Assembly: GCA_001487125.1 (NCBI GenBank)
Contig: LN913010.1
Span: 1-64,000 of the forward strand
Length of the DNA stretch: 64,000 nucleotides
Direction of reading: 5' to 3'
Source of the DNA: Gabonibacter massiliensis
GTDB taxonomy: Bacteria; Bacteroidota; Bacteroidia; Bacteroidales; Marinifilaceae
Numbering within the stretch: the stretch's first letter is position 1; each line of letters opens with the position of its first letter. Below are positions 8,925 to 18,586 of this stretch, in pieces. The notes beneath the pieces were generated by a model. The model was given only the letters and a program-made list of their open reading frames with translations. It made no database searches and was not told the DNA's origin. The translations under genes and the position numbers were made by a program.

Positions 8925-11495
8925 ATGATTACAACGAAAACCTTTATTGTATGTATGACGGTATTGACGTCGTTTTTCTTTCTTCCTGCCGAAGGAGCGG
9001 TTAGAAACAGGCATAAGAAAAAGGAGGTTAAAACGGATACTGCGGTTACCAAAAACAAATACGATGAATTATTGAATAAAGCCAAGACGGCGGAAGGTAT
9101 GATAAAAATTCATACAGTCGGTAATGACTATTATTTTGAGATAGCCGATTCTTTATTGGGACGGGATATTCTGATTGTAAACAAAGTATCCGGAGTTCCT
9201 GGAGCTTTGAATGACGCCGGACTGAACAAGGGAATGGAGTACGATGACAAGATTGTTCGTTTTTATAAGGACGAGGCTTTAAATAAGGTTTGGGTAACGA
9301 CCTACGACCCGAGGGTAAGCGTTCCGGAGGGGGATGCAATCAGTCAGTCGGTCAAAGATAATTACCGGGAGTCTGTGATCGAATACTTTCCGATCGAAGC
9401 TTATGGAAAAGATTCGACGACGGTCGTATTTAAAGTGAACAAGATTTTTGACGGTAGCGAGAAAAGTATAAATGATTTGTATAATAGTATCTCTTTGGGA
9501 ACGTCTGTAAAAAGAGATCTATCGAAAATATTGAGCGTGAAAGTTTTTCCGAAAAATGTGGTGGTAAAGGCGTTAATGACGACGCAGGTGACAGATGGGG
9601 CCGTTTCGGTCCCATTAACCGTTGAAACGACAACAAATCTTGTGCTTTTGGATAAAGAGCCGATGAAGCCCCGTTTTGCGGATCCGAGAGTTGGTTTTTT
9701 CAGTACGGAACGTATTTATTTTAATGACAAACAACAAGCGGTGGAACGACGGGAGCTTGTACATCGTTGGAGATTGGAACCGAAACCGGAAGACGTGGAA
9801 AAATACAAACGGGGAGAGTTGGTTGAGCCGGTGAAACAAATTGTATTTTACATCGATCCGGCCACGCCGAAGCAATGGCGTGAGGAGATAATAGCCGGTG
9901 TTTATGACTGGCAGGCGGCTTTTGAAGCGGCCGGATTTAAAAACGCCGTTGTTGCCAAAGAAGTGCCTGCCGATGCGACGGATTTTGATATTGAGGATGT
10001 ACGTTATTCTGTAATCACTTATGCCGCTTCGGAACAGGCAAACGCGATGGGACCTTCGGTTGTCGATCCTCGTTCCGGAGAGATTATTGAAGCGGATGTG
10101 GTATGGTGGCATAATGTAATGAGTCTGTTACATACCTGGATGAGAGTTCAGACAGCAGCAATCGATCCGAGCGTCCGCGGAAATAAATTGAGCGATGAAC
10201 ACATGGCAAGTGCTATTCGCTTTGTTTCTTCCCATGAGGTAGGACATACCTTCGGATTGAAACATAATATGGGAGCCTCCTCTTCTTTCCCGGTAGATTC
10301 GTTAAGATCGCCCGAATTTACGTCTAAGATGGGAGGTACGGCAAGTTCCATTATGGATTACGCTCGTTTTAATTATGTGGCGCAACCGGAGGATGGCGTA
10401 ACGGAGATTACCCCGAAGATCGGCATGTATGATAAGTTTGCCATTCGCTGGGCTTATCGTTGGTTGGATGTTGCGACTCCTCAAGAGGAATTACCTGTTT
10501 TGAACGATTGGATACGGGAGCATGAGGGCGATCCGATGTATTGGTACGGAGAACAACAAGATCCCCGGGATCCGATCGATCCCCGTTCTCAGGATGAAGA
10601 TTTGGGAGACGATATCGTGAAAGCCAACCGTTACGGAATAAAGAATCTGAAACGGATCGTTCCCCATATTCAGGAGTGGACGGAGGAAGAGGGACAAGGT
10701 TATTTCGAGGCAGGTAAATTGTTGATGGCCGTGATTAATCAATGGAAAATGTACGGGGATCATGTAACGGCAAATGTAGGGGGGATTTACATTAACAATC
10801 CCGTAAAAGGAAGTTCGGAAGACCGTTATATTCCCGTGCCCAAAGGCATCCAGAAAGAGAGTGTAAAATATCTTATCGAAGAGGTCTTTACGGTTCCCGA
10901 ATGGTTGTTCGGAGCGGAAGTATGGAAAAAAAGCTACCCGATACAATCGGGAGTCGAATACTCTCCGTACACGGTTGTCAGGGAGTTGCAGTACGCTACT
11001 TTTTATAATTTGTTGAAAGACGATCGTTTGATGAGAATGTATGATGCGGAAGCGACTTTAGGTAGAGAGAAATGTTATACACCGGAAGAGTTGTTTGCCG
11101 ATTTGCACAAAGCTGTTTTCAAAGGAACTTTAGCCGGACGTAGTTTGTCCGTTTATGAACGTATGGCTCAAAAAAATTATATCGATGCCATCATCGTGAG
11201 TTCAAACAAAGCAGTAGAGAAAACTACGAAAAAGGCTCTTCGCGGGGATGAAACAGGGTGTTGTTTTGCATCCCGGAGGCCCGCTTTCACGTTAGATCTG
11301 CAGGAAGATGTACGGATTCGGGTGTTGCATTTCTATTCCATGGGAAGAGTTTCCGAGGCCGTATCCGTGAAACGGGGAGAGTTGCTGAAGGTATTGAAAT
11401 TGGCGGAGAACCGTCGTGCTACGGGTGATGTGGCGACACGACACCATTATGAGGACTTGATTATACGCGTAAAAGAGGCGTTGAATATGCGATAA
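8925..11495 (+). CDS. secreted zinc-dependent metalloprotease (metzincin-like)
   Basis: The 856-residue product starts with a signal peptide (MITTKTFIVCMTVLTSFFF, cleavage after about AEGA). HEVGHTFGLKH at residues 437-447 fits the HExxHxxGxxH zinc site of metzincins, and SIMDY near 475-479 supplies the Met-turn. The overall layout matches the large Bacteroidetes zinc-dependent metalloproteases (DUF5117/DUF4953). Earlier in-frame ATGs at 8886 and 8898 exist; 8925 gives the best signal peptide. A weak -7 box, TATTATTG, lies at 8872-8879. The gene lies between the kinase and the SusC/SusD pair, so the enzyme may release peptides that the transporter imports. Confidence 0.85.
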   Translation: MITTKTFIVCMTVLTSFFFLPAEGAVRNRHKKKEVKTDTAVTKNKYDELLNKAKTAEGMIKIHTVGNDYYFEIADSLLGRDILIVNKVSGVPGALNDAGLNKGMEYDDKIVRFYKDEALNKVWVTTYDPRVSVPEGDAISQSVKDNYRESVIEYFPIEAYGKDSTTVVFKVNKIFDGSEKSINDLYNSISLGTSVKRDLSKILSVKVFPKNVVVKALMTTQVTDGAVSVPLTVETTTNLVLLDKEPMKPRFADPRVGFFSTERIYFNDKQQAVERRELVHRWRLEPKPEDVEKYKRGELVEPVKQIVFYIDPATPKQWREEIIAGVYDWQAAFEAAGFKNAVVAKEVPADATDFDIEDVRYSVITYAASEQANAMGPSVVDPRSGEIIEADVVWWHNVMSLLHTWMRVQTAAIDPSVRGNKLSDEHMASAIRFVSSHEVGHTFGLKHNMGASSSFPVDSLRSPEFTSKMGGTASSIMDYARFNYVAQPEDGVTEITPKIGMYDKFAIRWAYRWLDVATPQEELPVLNDWIREHEGDPMYWYGEQQDPRDPIDPRSQDEDLGDDIVKANRYGIKNLKRIVPHIQEWTEEEGQGYFEAGKLLMAVINQWKMYGDHVTANVGGIYINNPVKGSSEDRYIPVPKGIQKESVKYLIEEVFTVPEWLFGAEVWKKSYPIQSGVEYSPYTVVRELQYATFYNLLKDDRLMRMYDAEATLGREKCYTPEELFADLHKAVFKGTLAGRSLSVYERMAQKNYIDAIIVSSNKAVEKTTKKALRGDETGCCFASRRPAFTLDLQEDVRIRVLHFYSMGRVSEAVSVKRGELLKVLKLAENRRATGDVATRHHYEDLIIRVKEALNMR

Positions 11496-11557
11496 TAGAA
11501 AAGAATAACCAAGATGTGTACTTGCGTTCAGAAAACTACAATTTAAAACAAACGAAA

Positions 11558-14500
11558 ATGAGAAAAATTTTATTGTTAATTGCTCTGTTCTGTCCGCTTA
11601 TGATATTTGCCCAAAAGGACAAGGATATCAGAATAATTAAAGGCGAGGTGTTGGATTCGATCACCAAAGAACCTTTGATTGGAGCGACAGTATTTATTGA
11701 CCCTGAAGCGGTCGAGGCGAAAAATTTCACCCCGCAGGGGACGGCTACGGATTTGGAAGGTCGTTTTGAGATGAAGTTACCGAAAGCGGTGAAATACGTG
11801 ATGGTTAGTTATATAGGATACCTTACCCAGAAGGTGGATGTCAGCAAAGGAGAGGATTTTAAGATTCTTCTGAAGTTGGATCAGAAGCAGTTGGATGAAG
11901 TGGTCGTTTATTCGACCGGTTATCAACAGTTGGATAAGAGAAAGGTTACTTCTTCGATGGTAAAAGTGGATATGGACGATATTAAAAGAGTCGGGGTTGC
12001 CAGTGTCGATCAGTTGTTGGAGGGACAAGTTGCCGGAATGACGTCAATTCCTACGAATGGCGCTCCGGGTGCTCCTAATAAAATGCGTATCCGCAGTACG
12101 GTTTCCTTGACCGGAAGTACCGATCCATTATGGGTGATGGACGGAATGATTCTGGAGGGGAACGATATTCCGGCCAATTTTAGTGATAAAGATAATATTG
12201 ACGAACTGTATAATACTTCCATCGCGGGAGTGAACCCGGCGGATATCCAGGATATCACGGTATTGAAAGATGCCGCGGCTACGGCTATTTATGGCGCTCG
12301 TGCCGCTAATGGAGTAATCGTTATTACCACTAAAAAAGGTGCTAAAGGTAAACCGAGGGTAAACTTTTCAGGAGGTGTTTTTTATACCTTGAAGCCGGAT
12401 TTGGGTAAGTTGAGGTTGATGAATGCTTCCGAGAAAGTGGATTTTGAACTGGATATCGCTTCCCGGAGTGATTTGGATTATAGGAGCGAATACGGGGAAG
12501 TTTCCCGTATCTTGTCCCGGTACGGTCAATTGGATGCTCTTCGTCAGAATGGTTTCAGCGGTATATCCTCTGATGCTCAATCGGAGATAAACGCGTTACG
12601 TAATATCAATACGGACTGGGGAGATGTGATATACCGGAATGCCGTGAACCAACAATACAATTTAAGCGTATCCGGAGGTTCTGATTTAGCCAGATACTAT
12701 TTTTCAGGAGGATATTATAACGAGGAAGGAACAACTCGCGGTACCGATTTCGAACGTTATAATTTAACGATGAAGACCGATTTCGATTTGTTTAAAAATT
12801 TCAACGTGGGAGTCTCTTTGTTCATTACAGACAGTAAAAGGAAAAGTTATTTGACCGATGCAGACGCTTTTATTAATCCTGCTTATTACTCTCGTACGGC
12901 CAATCCGTATCTGAGGGTAAGAGATGAAAATGGAGACTACGTGTATGATAAGGATATAGAGGGATATAGCGGACGGCACTTGGATTTTAATTTTGTCGAG
13001 GAGATGAACAATACCGATTATACCTTGAAAAACCGTTCCATAAAGCCGATGATCTCTATCGATTACAAGGTGGCTTCCTGGTTAAAACTGCAAACTCAAT
13101 TCTCTATGCAGTTGGAACATACCGCTTCGGAAAAGATTGCCGATCAAAATACCTATTATGTTAGAAAATACAGGGAGAAGGCCAGAAATGGCGAGGGAGT
13201 CTCTTTCTTGCCGGATGGAGGTATTATCCAGAATGCGACGACGGATATGAACCAGTATCAGTGGAAAATTCAGGGAGAGTTCGATAAGGTTTTTGCCGAT
13301 AAACATGCTGTCGATGTGATGATGGGATTGGAAATGCGGGGAAGTAAAACAACCGATATTCAAACGAAAGGCTTCGGTTACGATCCGAACTCTTTGACGA
13401 CCAAACCGCTGGTATTTCCAGAGGGAAATACGATGATAAACGATGCCTCTTTCCGTCAATATAAGAAGACGTTCAATGAAGATCGATTCCTCTCTTATTA
13501 TATGACGGCATCCTACACGTATGATTATCGTTATACATTCTTCGGAAGCTTGCGTTATGACGGATCCAATATGTTCGGTGTCGACCGGAAATATAAATAT
13601 TTACCGTTGTGGTCTGTTTCTGCTGCCTGGAACATCAATCAGGAAAGTTTCTTAAGCAACGTGGAGTGGATATCCGATTTGAAATTAAGAGCCTCTTACG
13701 GAATTCAGGGGAACGTAGATAAAAATACTTCACCTGAGATTGTGGGAGAATGGGGCAACATAACGATTCTTCCCGGGAATAACGAGTCCAATATTACCGT
13801 GAGTTCTCCGCCTAATCAATATTTGCGTTGGGAAAAAACAAAGAACTGGAACGGAGGATTGGATGTAGCCGTCTTGAATAATCGGATCGCTCTCAGCGTG
13901 GATGTATACCATCGGGTGAGTGATGATTTGATCGGTATACGGGCTTTACCCGGAGAAAACGGTTTTAACTACTCGACGATGAACTGGGCGAAGCTGACCA
14001 ACGAGGGATATGAGTTTTCATTGTCTACGGTTAACGTGAAGACCAAAGATTTCAGATGGGCTATGGATTTCAATATCGCTCATAATAAGAGTAAAATCAA
14101 TAAAATCAACGTAAGGGAAAATTCGTACGAACCTTCAAGAGAGGGTTATTCCGTGGGAGCTGTATTCTCTTTGAAAACAGCCGGATTGGACGAGAACGGT
14201 TTACCCGTATTTTTGAATAAGCAAGGAGAAAAAGTTTCATTCTACGATTTTTATGGATTGGAGTACGGATATATGATGGGAGGCTTTATTCCTTTCCTGA
14301 AGAGTAATTTGACGGCGGAAGAATACCGGAATCTGTTTACCTATGAAGGAACAACGGAACCGAAATTTACCGGGGGATGGATCAACCGGTTCTATTATAA
14401 AAATTTTGACTTGACGGTATCCGCTTCCTTTATTTTGGACCAGACCGTTCAGGAAACCCCGTTCTACAATCCGACTTCGACCTCTCCGGGACAAAACTAT

Positions 14501-14884
14501 TCCAAGAAAATGCTGGATGTGTGGTCTCCGAGTAACCCGAACGGGAAATACCCCCGGATTTTAGGAACAAACACGGAGGGAGCGGATAATTGGGCTTACC
14601 AATGGATCGGAGGAATGGACCAGGGTTCTTCTTTTAAAAATTATGATATCTGGTTTAAGCAGATGAGCTATATGAGAATCAACAGTATCCGCCTGGGATA
14701 TACAATACCCGAGAATGCCATGAAAAGGATCGGTTTTGCTTCCGCGCGGGTAAGCTTCGAGGCTCGTAATCCATTTGTTTTCGGCGGAAGTTATAAAGGG
14801 TATTTCGATCCGGAGACCTATGGAAGTATGTATGCTCAGCCGTTGGCAAAAACCTTCTCTTGTGGCCTTGATTTAACATTTTAA
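11558..14884 (+). CDS. SusC-type TonB-dependent outer-membrane transporter
   Basis: The 1108-residue product starts MRKILLLIALFCPLMIFAQ, a clean signal peptide. The ATG at 11558 is chosen over an upstream GTG at 11516. A carboxypeptidase-like regulatory domain follows (IIKGEVLDSITKEPLIGATV), then the TonB plug with DAAATAIYGARAANGV, then a long beta-barrel ending in the typical aromatic GLDLTF. There is no STN domain, so it is not expected to signal to a FecR anti-sigma factor; the flanking LytS/LytTR pair is the likelier regulator. SusD starts 13 bases downstream. The substrate is unknown; the neighbouring protease points to peptides. Confidence 0.9.
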   Translation: MRKILLLIALFCPLMIFAQKDKDIRIIKGEVLDSITKEPLIGATVFIDPEAVEAKNFTPQGTATDLEGRFEMKLPKAVKYVMVSYIGYLTQKVDVSKGEDFKILLKLDQKQLDEVVVYSTGYQQLDKRKVTSSMVKVDMDDIKRVGVASVDQLLEGQVAGMTSIPTNGAPGAPNKMRIRSTVSLTGSTDPLWVMDGMILEGNDIPANFSDKDNIDELYNTSIAGVNPADIQDITVLKDAAATAIYGARAANGVIVITTKKGAKGKPRVNFSGGVFYTLKPDLGKLRLMNASEKVDFELDIASRSDLDYRSEYGEVSRILSRYGQLDALRQNGFSGISSDAQSEINALRNINTDWGDVIYRNAVNQQYNLSVSGGSDLARYYFSGGYYNEEGTTRGTDFERYNLTMKTDFDLFKNFNVGVSLFITDSKRKSYLTDADAFINPAYYSRTANPYLRVRDENGDYVYDKDIEGYSGRHLDFNFVEEMNNTDYTLKNRSIKPMISIDYKVASWLKLQTQFSMQLEHTASEKIADQNTYYVRKYREKARNGEGVSFLPDGGIIQNATTDMNQYQWKIQGEFDKVFADKHAVDVMMGLEMRGSKTTDIQTKGFGYDPNSLTTKPLVFPEGNTMINDASFRQYKKTFNEDRFLSYYMTASYTYDYRYTFFGSLRYDGSNMFGVDRKYKYLPLWSVSAAWNINQESFLSNVEWISDLKLRASYGIQGNVDKNTSPEIVGEWGNITILPGNNESNITVSSPPNQYLRWEKTKNWNGGLDVAVLNNRIALSVDVYHRVSDDLIGIRALPGENGFNYSTMNWAKLTNEGYEFSLSTVNVKTKDFRWAMDFNIAHNKSKINKINVRENSYEPSREGYSVGAVFSLKTAGLDENGLPVFLNKQGEKVSFYDFYGLEYGYMMGGFIPFLKSNLTAEEYRNLFTYEGTTEPKFTGGWINRFYYKNFDLTVSASFILDQTVQETPFYNPTSTSPGQNYSKKMLDVWSPSNPNGKYPRILGTNTEGADNWAYQWIGGMDQGSSFKNYDIWFKQMSYMRINSIRLGYTIPENAMKRIGFASARVSFEARNPFVFGGSYKGYFDPETYGSMYAQPLAKTFSCGLDLTF

Positions 14885-14897
14885 TTAGGAAGAATAT

Positions 14898-16256
14898 ATG
14901 ATGAAATATATACAATATATCGTAGTTTCACTGGTTCTGTTTACATCATGTAATTATTTGGATGTGGAACCGGTAGGGAAAGTGATTCCTGATGAGATTT
15001 CCGAGTTTCGTGCATTATTGACCACGGCTTACGGTACTTATCCCCAATATAAACGTTTGTTGACGGTTCGTTCGGATGAAGTTTTTCCGGATGCGTACGG
15101 GTTATCCTACGAAGACCATATTGACCTGGCGACTTGGAATGACGAAAATCCGGATCCGATTACCCCGACTTATCCTTGGACGGATGCTTATAAGACGATA
15201 TTTTATGCCAATAGTGTTATCGAAGGCGTGATGGATGCCAAAGAGGATGTGAAAACGGATACGAGAGAACAACTATTGGCAGAAGCCTATTGCCTGAGAG
15301 CTTACGTGCATTTCGACCTGTTGAATCTTTACGCGAAATGGTATACCCCGGAAACTGCAACTTCGGACAGAGGCATTCCGCTTTATTTGACGATAGATAT
15401 CGGACAGGAATTCGTGCCTTCAAGCGTAGAAAATGTATACAAGCAGATCGTATCCGATATCGAGGAGGCCGGGAAATATATGCAGGTAGAGGAACAGCCT
15501 GCGGCTACTCGTTATCGTTTTTCCAAGAAATCCTTAAAGGCTTTTGAAGCAAGGGTACGTTTATATCGGGGCGAATGGGAGTTGGCACAAAAAGCTGCCG
15601 AAGATATTTTACCTCAATGTCCTTTGGAAGATATTGTAACAGGGACGGTAAAACCTTGGACAAGCGAGTCTAAGGAGGCTATCCTTTCTATGGAACAAGT
15701 TTCCAGTACGGTGATTCGGGAGGATATGTATGTTTTGGATAACGTTTTGAGTAAATACAATATGGATAAAGAGGGTGAGGTATATAAAGATGCGCGTATA
15801 GGACTCTATCTACGACCCGGTTATGCAGCCGCTTATGCCGGAAAAGGAGGGACACAGGGAGAAAAGGTAAGTTTTCGCAGTTCGGAAATCTATTTGATTG
15901 CCGCAGAGGCTGCAGCTCGCCAAGACGGTAAATTGTCGATAGCAAAAAGTTATTTGTTGACTTTGCTGAAAAATCGGTTGCAAAATAGTTATTACAATGA
16001 AAAGGCTACTGAAATTGAAGCTATGAATCAACAGCAATTGATCGACGAGATCATGAACGAGCGTGCCCGGGAATTGATATTCGAGGGACATCGTTGGTTC
16101 GATTTGCGGCGTACGACTCGCCCCGAGATCGTGAAAGTTTATTTTGATGCCAATTTTGATATGCATACGGCTACGTTGCAACAGGATGATCCTAAATATA
16201 TTATTCCGTACCCGGAGGAGGCTATCCAGAATAATCCAAATTTGGGTGGAAGATAA
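14898..16256 (+). CDS. SusD-like substrate-binding lipoprotein (RagB/SusD)
   Basis: The 452-residue lipoprotein has the lipobox LFTSC, with Cys near residue 18. SusD landmarks are the TPR-like N-terminal half with LLAEAYCLRAYVHFDLLNLY, and the C-terminal NERARELIFEGHRWFDLRR, present in almost all family members. It should cap the SusC channel encoded just upstream and present the ligand. At 452 residues it is shorter than the 484- and 539-residue SusDs in this window. A strong terminator follows the stop codon by 24 bases and ends the operon. Confidence 0.9.
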   Translation: MMKYIQYIVVSLVLFTSCNYLDVEPVGKVIPDEISEFRALLTTAYGTYPQYKRLLTVRSDEVFPDAYGLSYEDHIDLATWNDENPDPITPTYPWTDAYKTIFYANSVIEGVMDAKEDVKTDTREQLLAEAYCLRAYVHFDLLNLYAKWYTPETATSDRGIPLYLTIDIGQEFVPSSVENVYKQIVSDIEEAGKYMQVEEQPAATRYRFSKKSLKAFEARVRLYRGEWELAQKAAEDILPQCPLEDIVTGTVKPWTSESKEAILSMEQVSSTVIREDMYVLDNVLSKYNMDKEGEVYKDARIGLYLRPGYAAAYAGKGGTQGEKVSFRSSEIYLIAAEAAARQDGKLSIAKSYLLTLLKNRLQNSYYNEKATEIEAMNQQQLIDEIMNERARELIFEGHRWFDLRRTTRPEIVKVYFDANFDMHTATLQQDDPKYIIPYPEEAIQNNPNLGGR

Positions 16257-16280
16257 GTAGTAATTAAAAACCAAGAGGGA

Positions 16281-16311
16281 AAAGCAGTGAACGAAAGTTC
16301 ACTGCTTTTTT
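16281..16311 (+). terminator. intrinsic terminator after SusD
   Basis: A 12-bp perfect stem (AAAGCAGTGAAC / GTTCACTGCTTT) with a GAAA loop is followed by T-rich sequence. It separates the SusCD operon from the response regulator gene. Confidence 0.85.
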
Positions 16312-16320
16312 AATTTGCGA

Positions 16321-16351
16321 TTGTTAATCGTTATTATTTTATCTATTTTTG
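16321..16351 (+). promoter_or_regulatory. promoter of the LytTR response regulator
   Basis: TTG at 16321-16323, 20 bp, then TATTTTTG at 16344-16351, an exact TAnnTTTG. The start would be about 35 bases before the ATG at 16393, so the regulator can be transcribed apart from the SusCD operon. Confidence 0.6.
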
Positions 16352-16392
16352 CGAATAGGGAGGGTAAAGGCTCTGAATTAAAATCGATAGAT

Positions 16393-17127
16393 ATGAATGC
16401 TGTTATCATTGAAGATGAGTGTTTGGCTGCAACTGAATTGGAAACGCTTTTAAAAGAGGTTGCTCCGGACATTAAAATAGAGGTGAAATTAGATTCGGTG
16501 GCGGATAGTGTGAAATGGTTGAAAAAGAACCGGACGGATTTGATTTTTATGGATATTCATTTGGGTGATGGACAAAGTTTCGATATTTTCGAGCAGGTAG
16601 AGATTCATGTTCCGGTCATTTTTATTACGGCTTACGATGAATATGCCTTGAAAGCTTTTAAATATCAGGGAATTGATTATATCTTAAAACCGTTCGACAA
16701 AGAGGAACTGCAACGGGCCTTGTCGAAATTAGGTACACTTCGTTCCGATTCAGCCCCTTTCCCGACAGCCTCCTTGTCTGTTTTTCAGGAGCGTTTTCTG
16801 GTAACCGTCGGTGCCAAGATGAGATCTGTTGCGGTGCAGGAGGTCGCATATTTTATGGCAGACGGGAAGTACCTTATCCTTTTTACCCGGGATGGACAGA
16901 ACTATATTCTGGATCAGACCATAAGCGGCATAGAAACCAAGTTGAATCCCCTTCATTTCTTCAAAATAAACCGGAAATTTATTATCAATTTTGCGGCAAT
17001 TAAAGAGATGGTTCGCTATTCCAATAGCCGGATCAAAGTTATTTTGTCGCCGCTCCCTCCCGACGGTATAGAATCGATTGTCAGTACGGATCGAATACAA
17101 GAGTTTAAGCAATGGTTAAACAGATAA
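16393..17127 (+). CDS. LytTR-family response regulator
   Basis: The 244-residue product begins MNAVIIEDECLAATELE, a normal receiver start. Longer reading from a TTG at 16315 would run through the promoter and is rejected. The receiver domain (1-120) has the acidic pocket at Glu7-Glu9, the phospho-acceptor Asp54 in IFMDIHLGDG, and the Lys of ILKPF. Residues about 135-244 form a LytTR DNA-binding domain (FLVTVGAKMRSV, FFKINRKFIIN). It is the natural partner for the LytS kinase at 7238; kinase and regulator bracket the protease-SusC-SusD genes. LytTR proteins bind direct repeats, but none could be assigned by eye. Confidence 0.9.
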   Translation: MNAVIIEDECLAATELETLLKEVAPDIKIEVKLDSVADSVKWLKKNRTDLIFMDIHLGDGQSFDIFEQVEIHVPVIFITAYDEYALKAFKYQGIDYILKPFDKEELQRALSKLGTLRSDSAPFPTASLSVFQERFLVTVGAKMRSVAVQEVAYFMADGKYLILFTRDGQNYILDQTISGIETKLNPLHFFKINRKFIINFAAIKEMVRYSNSRIKVILSPLPPDGIESIVSTDRIQEFKQWLNR

Positions 17128-17143
17128 AAGAATGACAATTTAC

Positions 17144-17219
17144 AATCGTCAATCTTTTTAATCTCTTAATCCCCAATTACTGAATCCTTTAATCCCAGAA
17201 TCTTTTGATTCTTCAAATC
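17144..17219. repeat. 8-bp-period AATC array
   Basis: AATC starts at 17144, 17151, 17160, 17168, 17183, 17191, 17199 and 17216. Within the blocks 17160-17168 and 17183-17199 the step is exactly 8; one-base slips separate the blocks. It leads straight into the GC-rich dispersed element. Confidence 0.7.
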
Positions 17220-17395
17220 GTCAATCTACAATCGCAAGGGATAACTCCTCGGGGCGGGGAGGTTCTCGTCGGTCGTGTAGTCGATTTTCGTTCACTACCC
17301 TCCGGGACTCGCTACGCTCAAACAATCCGTCGGGTGGCCGTTCCGACACTCGAACCCGACACTCGCCGTTCACTATTTATACCCCTTCGTTTTTC
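17215..17395. repeat. GC-rich dispersed element, copy 1
   Basis: The first 21 bases (17215-17235) are identical to 53207-53227. The 79-base core 17274-17352 differs from 53269-53347 at only two positions. Copy 1 carries a 13-base insertion at 17353-17365 that partly duplicates CCGACACTCG. Both copies follow AT-rich repeats. A 68-codon frame crosses it but has no family features. No transposase, tRNA or CRISPR signature is seen. Confidence 0.8.
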
Positions 17396-17402
17396 TCCCT
17401 TC

Positions 17403-17548
17403 CCCCTTTAATCAATTGTAAATTTTAAATTGTAGATTGTAAATTAATTTTTGATTTACGATTTATGATTAAGATTCTGATCTTACCCTCTTTAAATCGT
17501 AAATCTAAAATCCGAAATCGTAAATCTTTTTAATCTCAGAATCTACAA
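17403..17548. repeat. AT-rich repeat tract (ATTGTAGATTG family)
   Basis: AAATTGTAGATTGTAAATT at 17427-17445 matches 286-304 exactly. It is followed by degenerate words such as AAATCGTAAATCT and AATCTACAATT up to the end of the permease gene. With the two features before it, it fills the 421-base gap between 17127 and 17549. No gene is supported there. Confidence 0.65.
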
Positions 17549-18586
17549 TTAAATAAGGTATGGACTTAAATATTTTACTAATAAATAACCGCCGCCTAAA
17601 AGCCAGACATAGAGGACTAATGCCAGAATAAACGGTTTTGCTCCTGCTTTTTTAAATTTTTCAATACTCGTTTCTGCCCCGAGGGCCGTCATGGCCATGG
17701 TTAATAAAAAGGTATCGAAGTCATTGATAAAACCGATGACCGGTTGAGGCAAGAGGTTAAAAGAATTGAATCCGATCACGATCAGAAAACCGAAAGCGAA
17801 CCAGGGCACTGTTATTTTCTGTCCTCCTGTTTGTTGTTTGTTTTTGTTTTTTCTGGCACGGGCTACCAAATAACTTACGATCAGTAAAACGGGAACAAGC
17901 ATGATGACCCGGATCATTTTGACGATAATGGAAACGGCCGCGATCTCTTCTCCCATGGCATTTCCTGCTCCCACGACGTGAGCTACTTCATGCAGCGTTG
18001 AACCGGTATATATTCCCATTTGTTCGGGATTTAAATCCACGATACCGCTTTTATAGAGCATGGGGTAGATGAACATGGAGATGGTTCCGAAGATAACGAC
18101 AGTAGATATGGCCACGGCCGTTTTGTAAGGTTTGGCTTTTATGGTCGATTCCGCTCCCAGAATGGCGGCCGCTCCGCATATTCCGCTTCCGATAGAGGTC
18201 AGCAAAGCTATGCCTTTATCCATTTTGAGCAATTTGCCGATAAGTACGCCTCCGTATATCGTAATCGTTACGACGACAGCATCGATCAAAATGGCCGGTA
18301 ATCCTACGGCTACAACGTTTTGAAACGTCAGCCTGAATCCGTATAAAATAATTCCTAAGCGCAAGATTTTTTTAGAGCAAAATAAGATTCCCGGGACCCA
18401 CGTTGCCGGTAATCTGTTTCGTAAACTATTGGCATATAGCATACCTAAAATAATACCCACGATAAGGGGGCTAAAAGACAGTTTTTTTACGAAGGGAAAT
18501 TCACTGATGTAAAATGCTGCACAGGAGAATAAGGCGATCAACAAAACGCCGTGGAGCATATTGCCTCTTTTTTCACTTAATTTCAT
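17549..18586 (-). CDS. YeiH-type putative sulfate exporter family membrane protein
   Basis: The 345-residue protein is almost entirely membrane helices (about ten). It has the conserved family words GIILGMLYANSLRNRLP, GSGICGAAAILGAESTIKAK and STLHEVAHVVGAGNAMG of the UPF0324/Cons_hypoth698 (YeiH/YadS) family. Members are often labelled putative sulfate exporters, but few have been tested. It stands alone on the minus strand. In many genomes a LysR regulator of YeiE type is adjacent; here the nearest LysR gene is at 29456, 11 kb away. No convincing -7 box was found in the 100 bases upstream. Confidence 0.88.
   Translation of the reverse strand: MKLSEKRGNMLHGVLLIALFSCAAFYISEFPFVKKLSFSPLIVGIILGMLYANSLRNRLPATWVPGILFCSKKILRLGIILYGFRLTFQNVVAVGLPAILIDAVVVTITIYGGVLIGKLLKMDKGIALLTSIGSGICGAAAILGAESTIKAKPYKTAVAISTVVIFGTISMFIYPMLYKSGIVDLNPEQMGIYTGSTLHEVAHVVGAGNAMGEEIAAVSIIVKMIRVIMLVPVLLIVSYLVARARKNKNKQQTGGQKITVPWFAFGFLIVIGFNSFNLLPQPVIGFINDFDTFLLTMAMTALGAETSIEKFKKAGAKPFILALVLYVWLLGGGYLLVKYLSPYLI

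Noticed and set aside
17205-17411. A 68-codon plus-strand frame
   Set aside because: It is composed of the GC-rich dispersed element; the second copy of the element lacks 13 bases and would shift the frame, so coding is not conserved.
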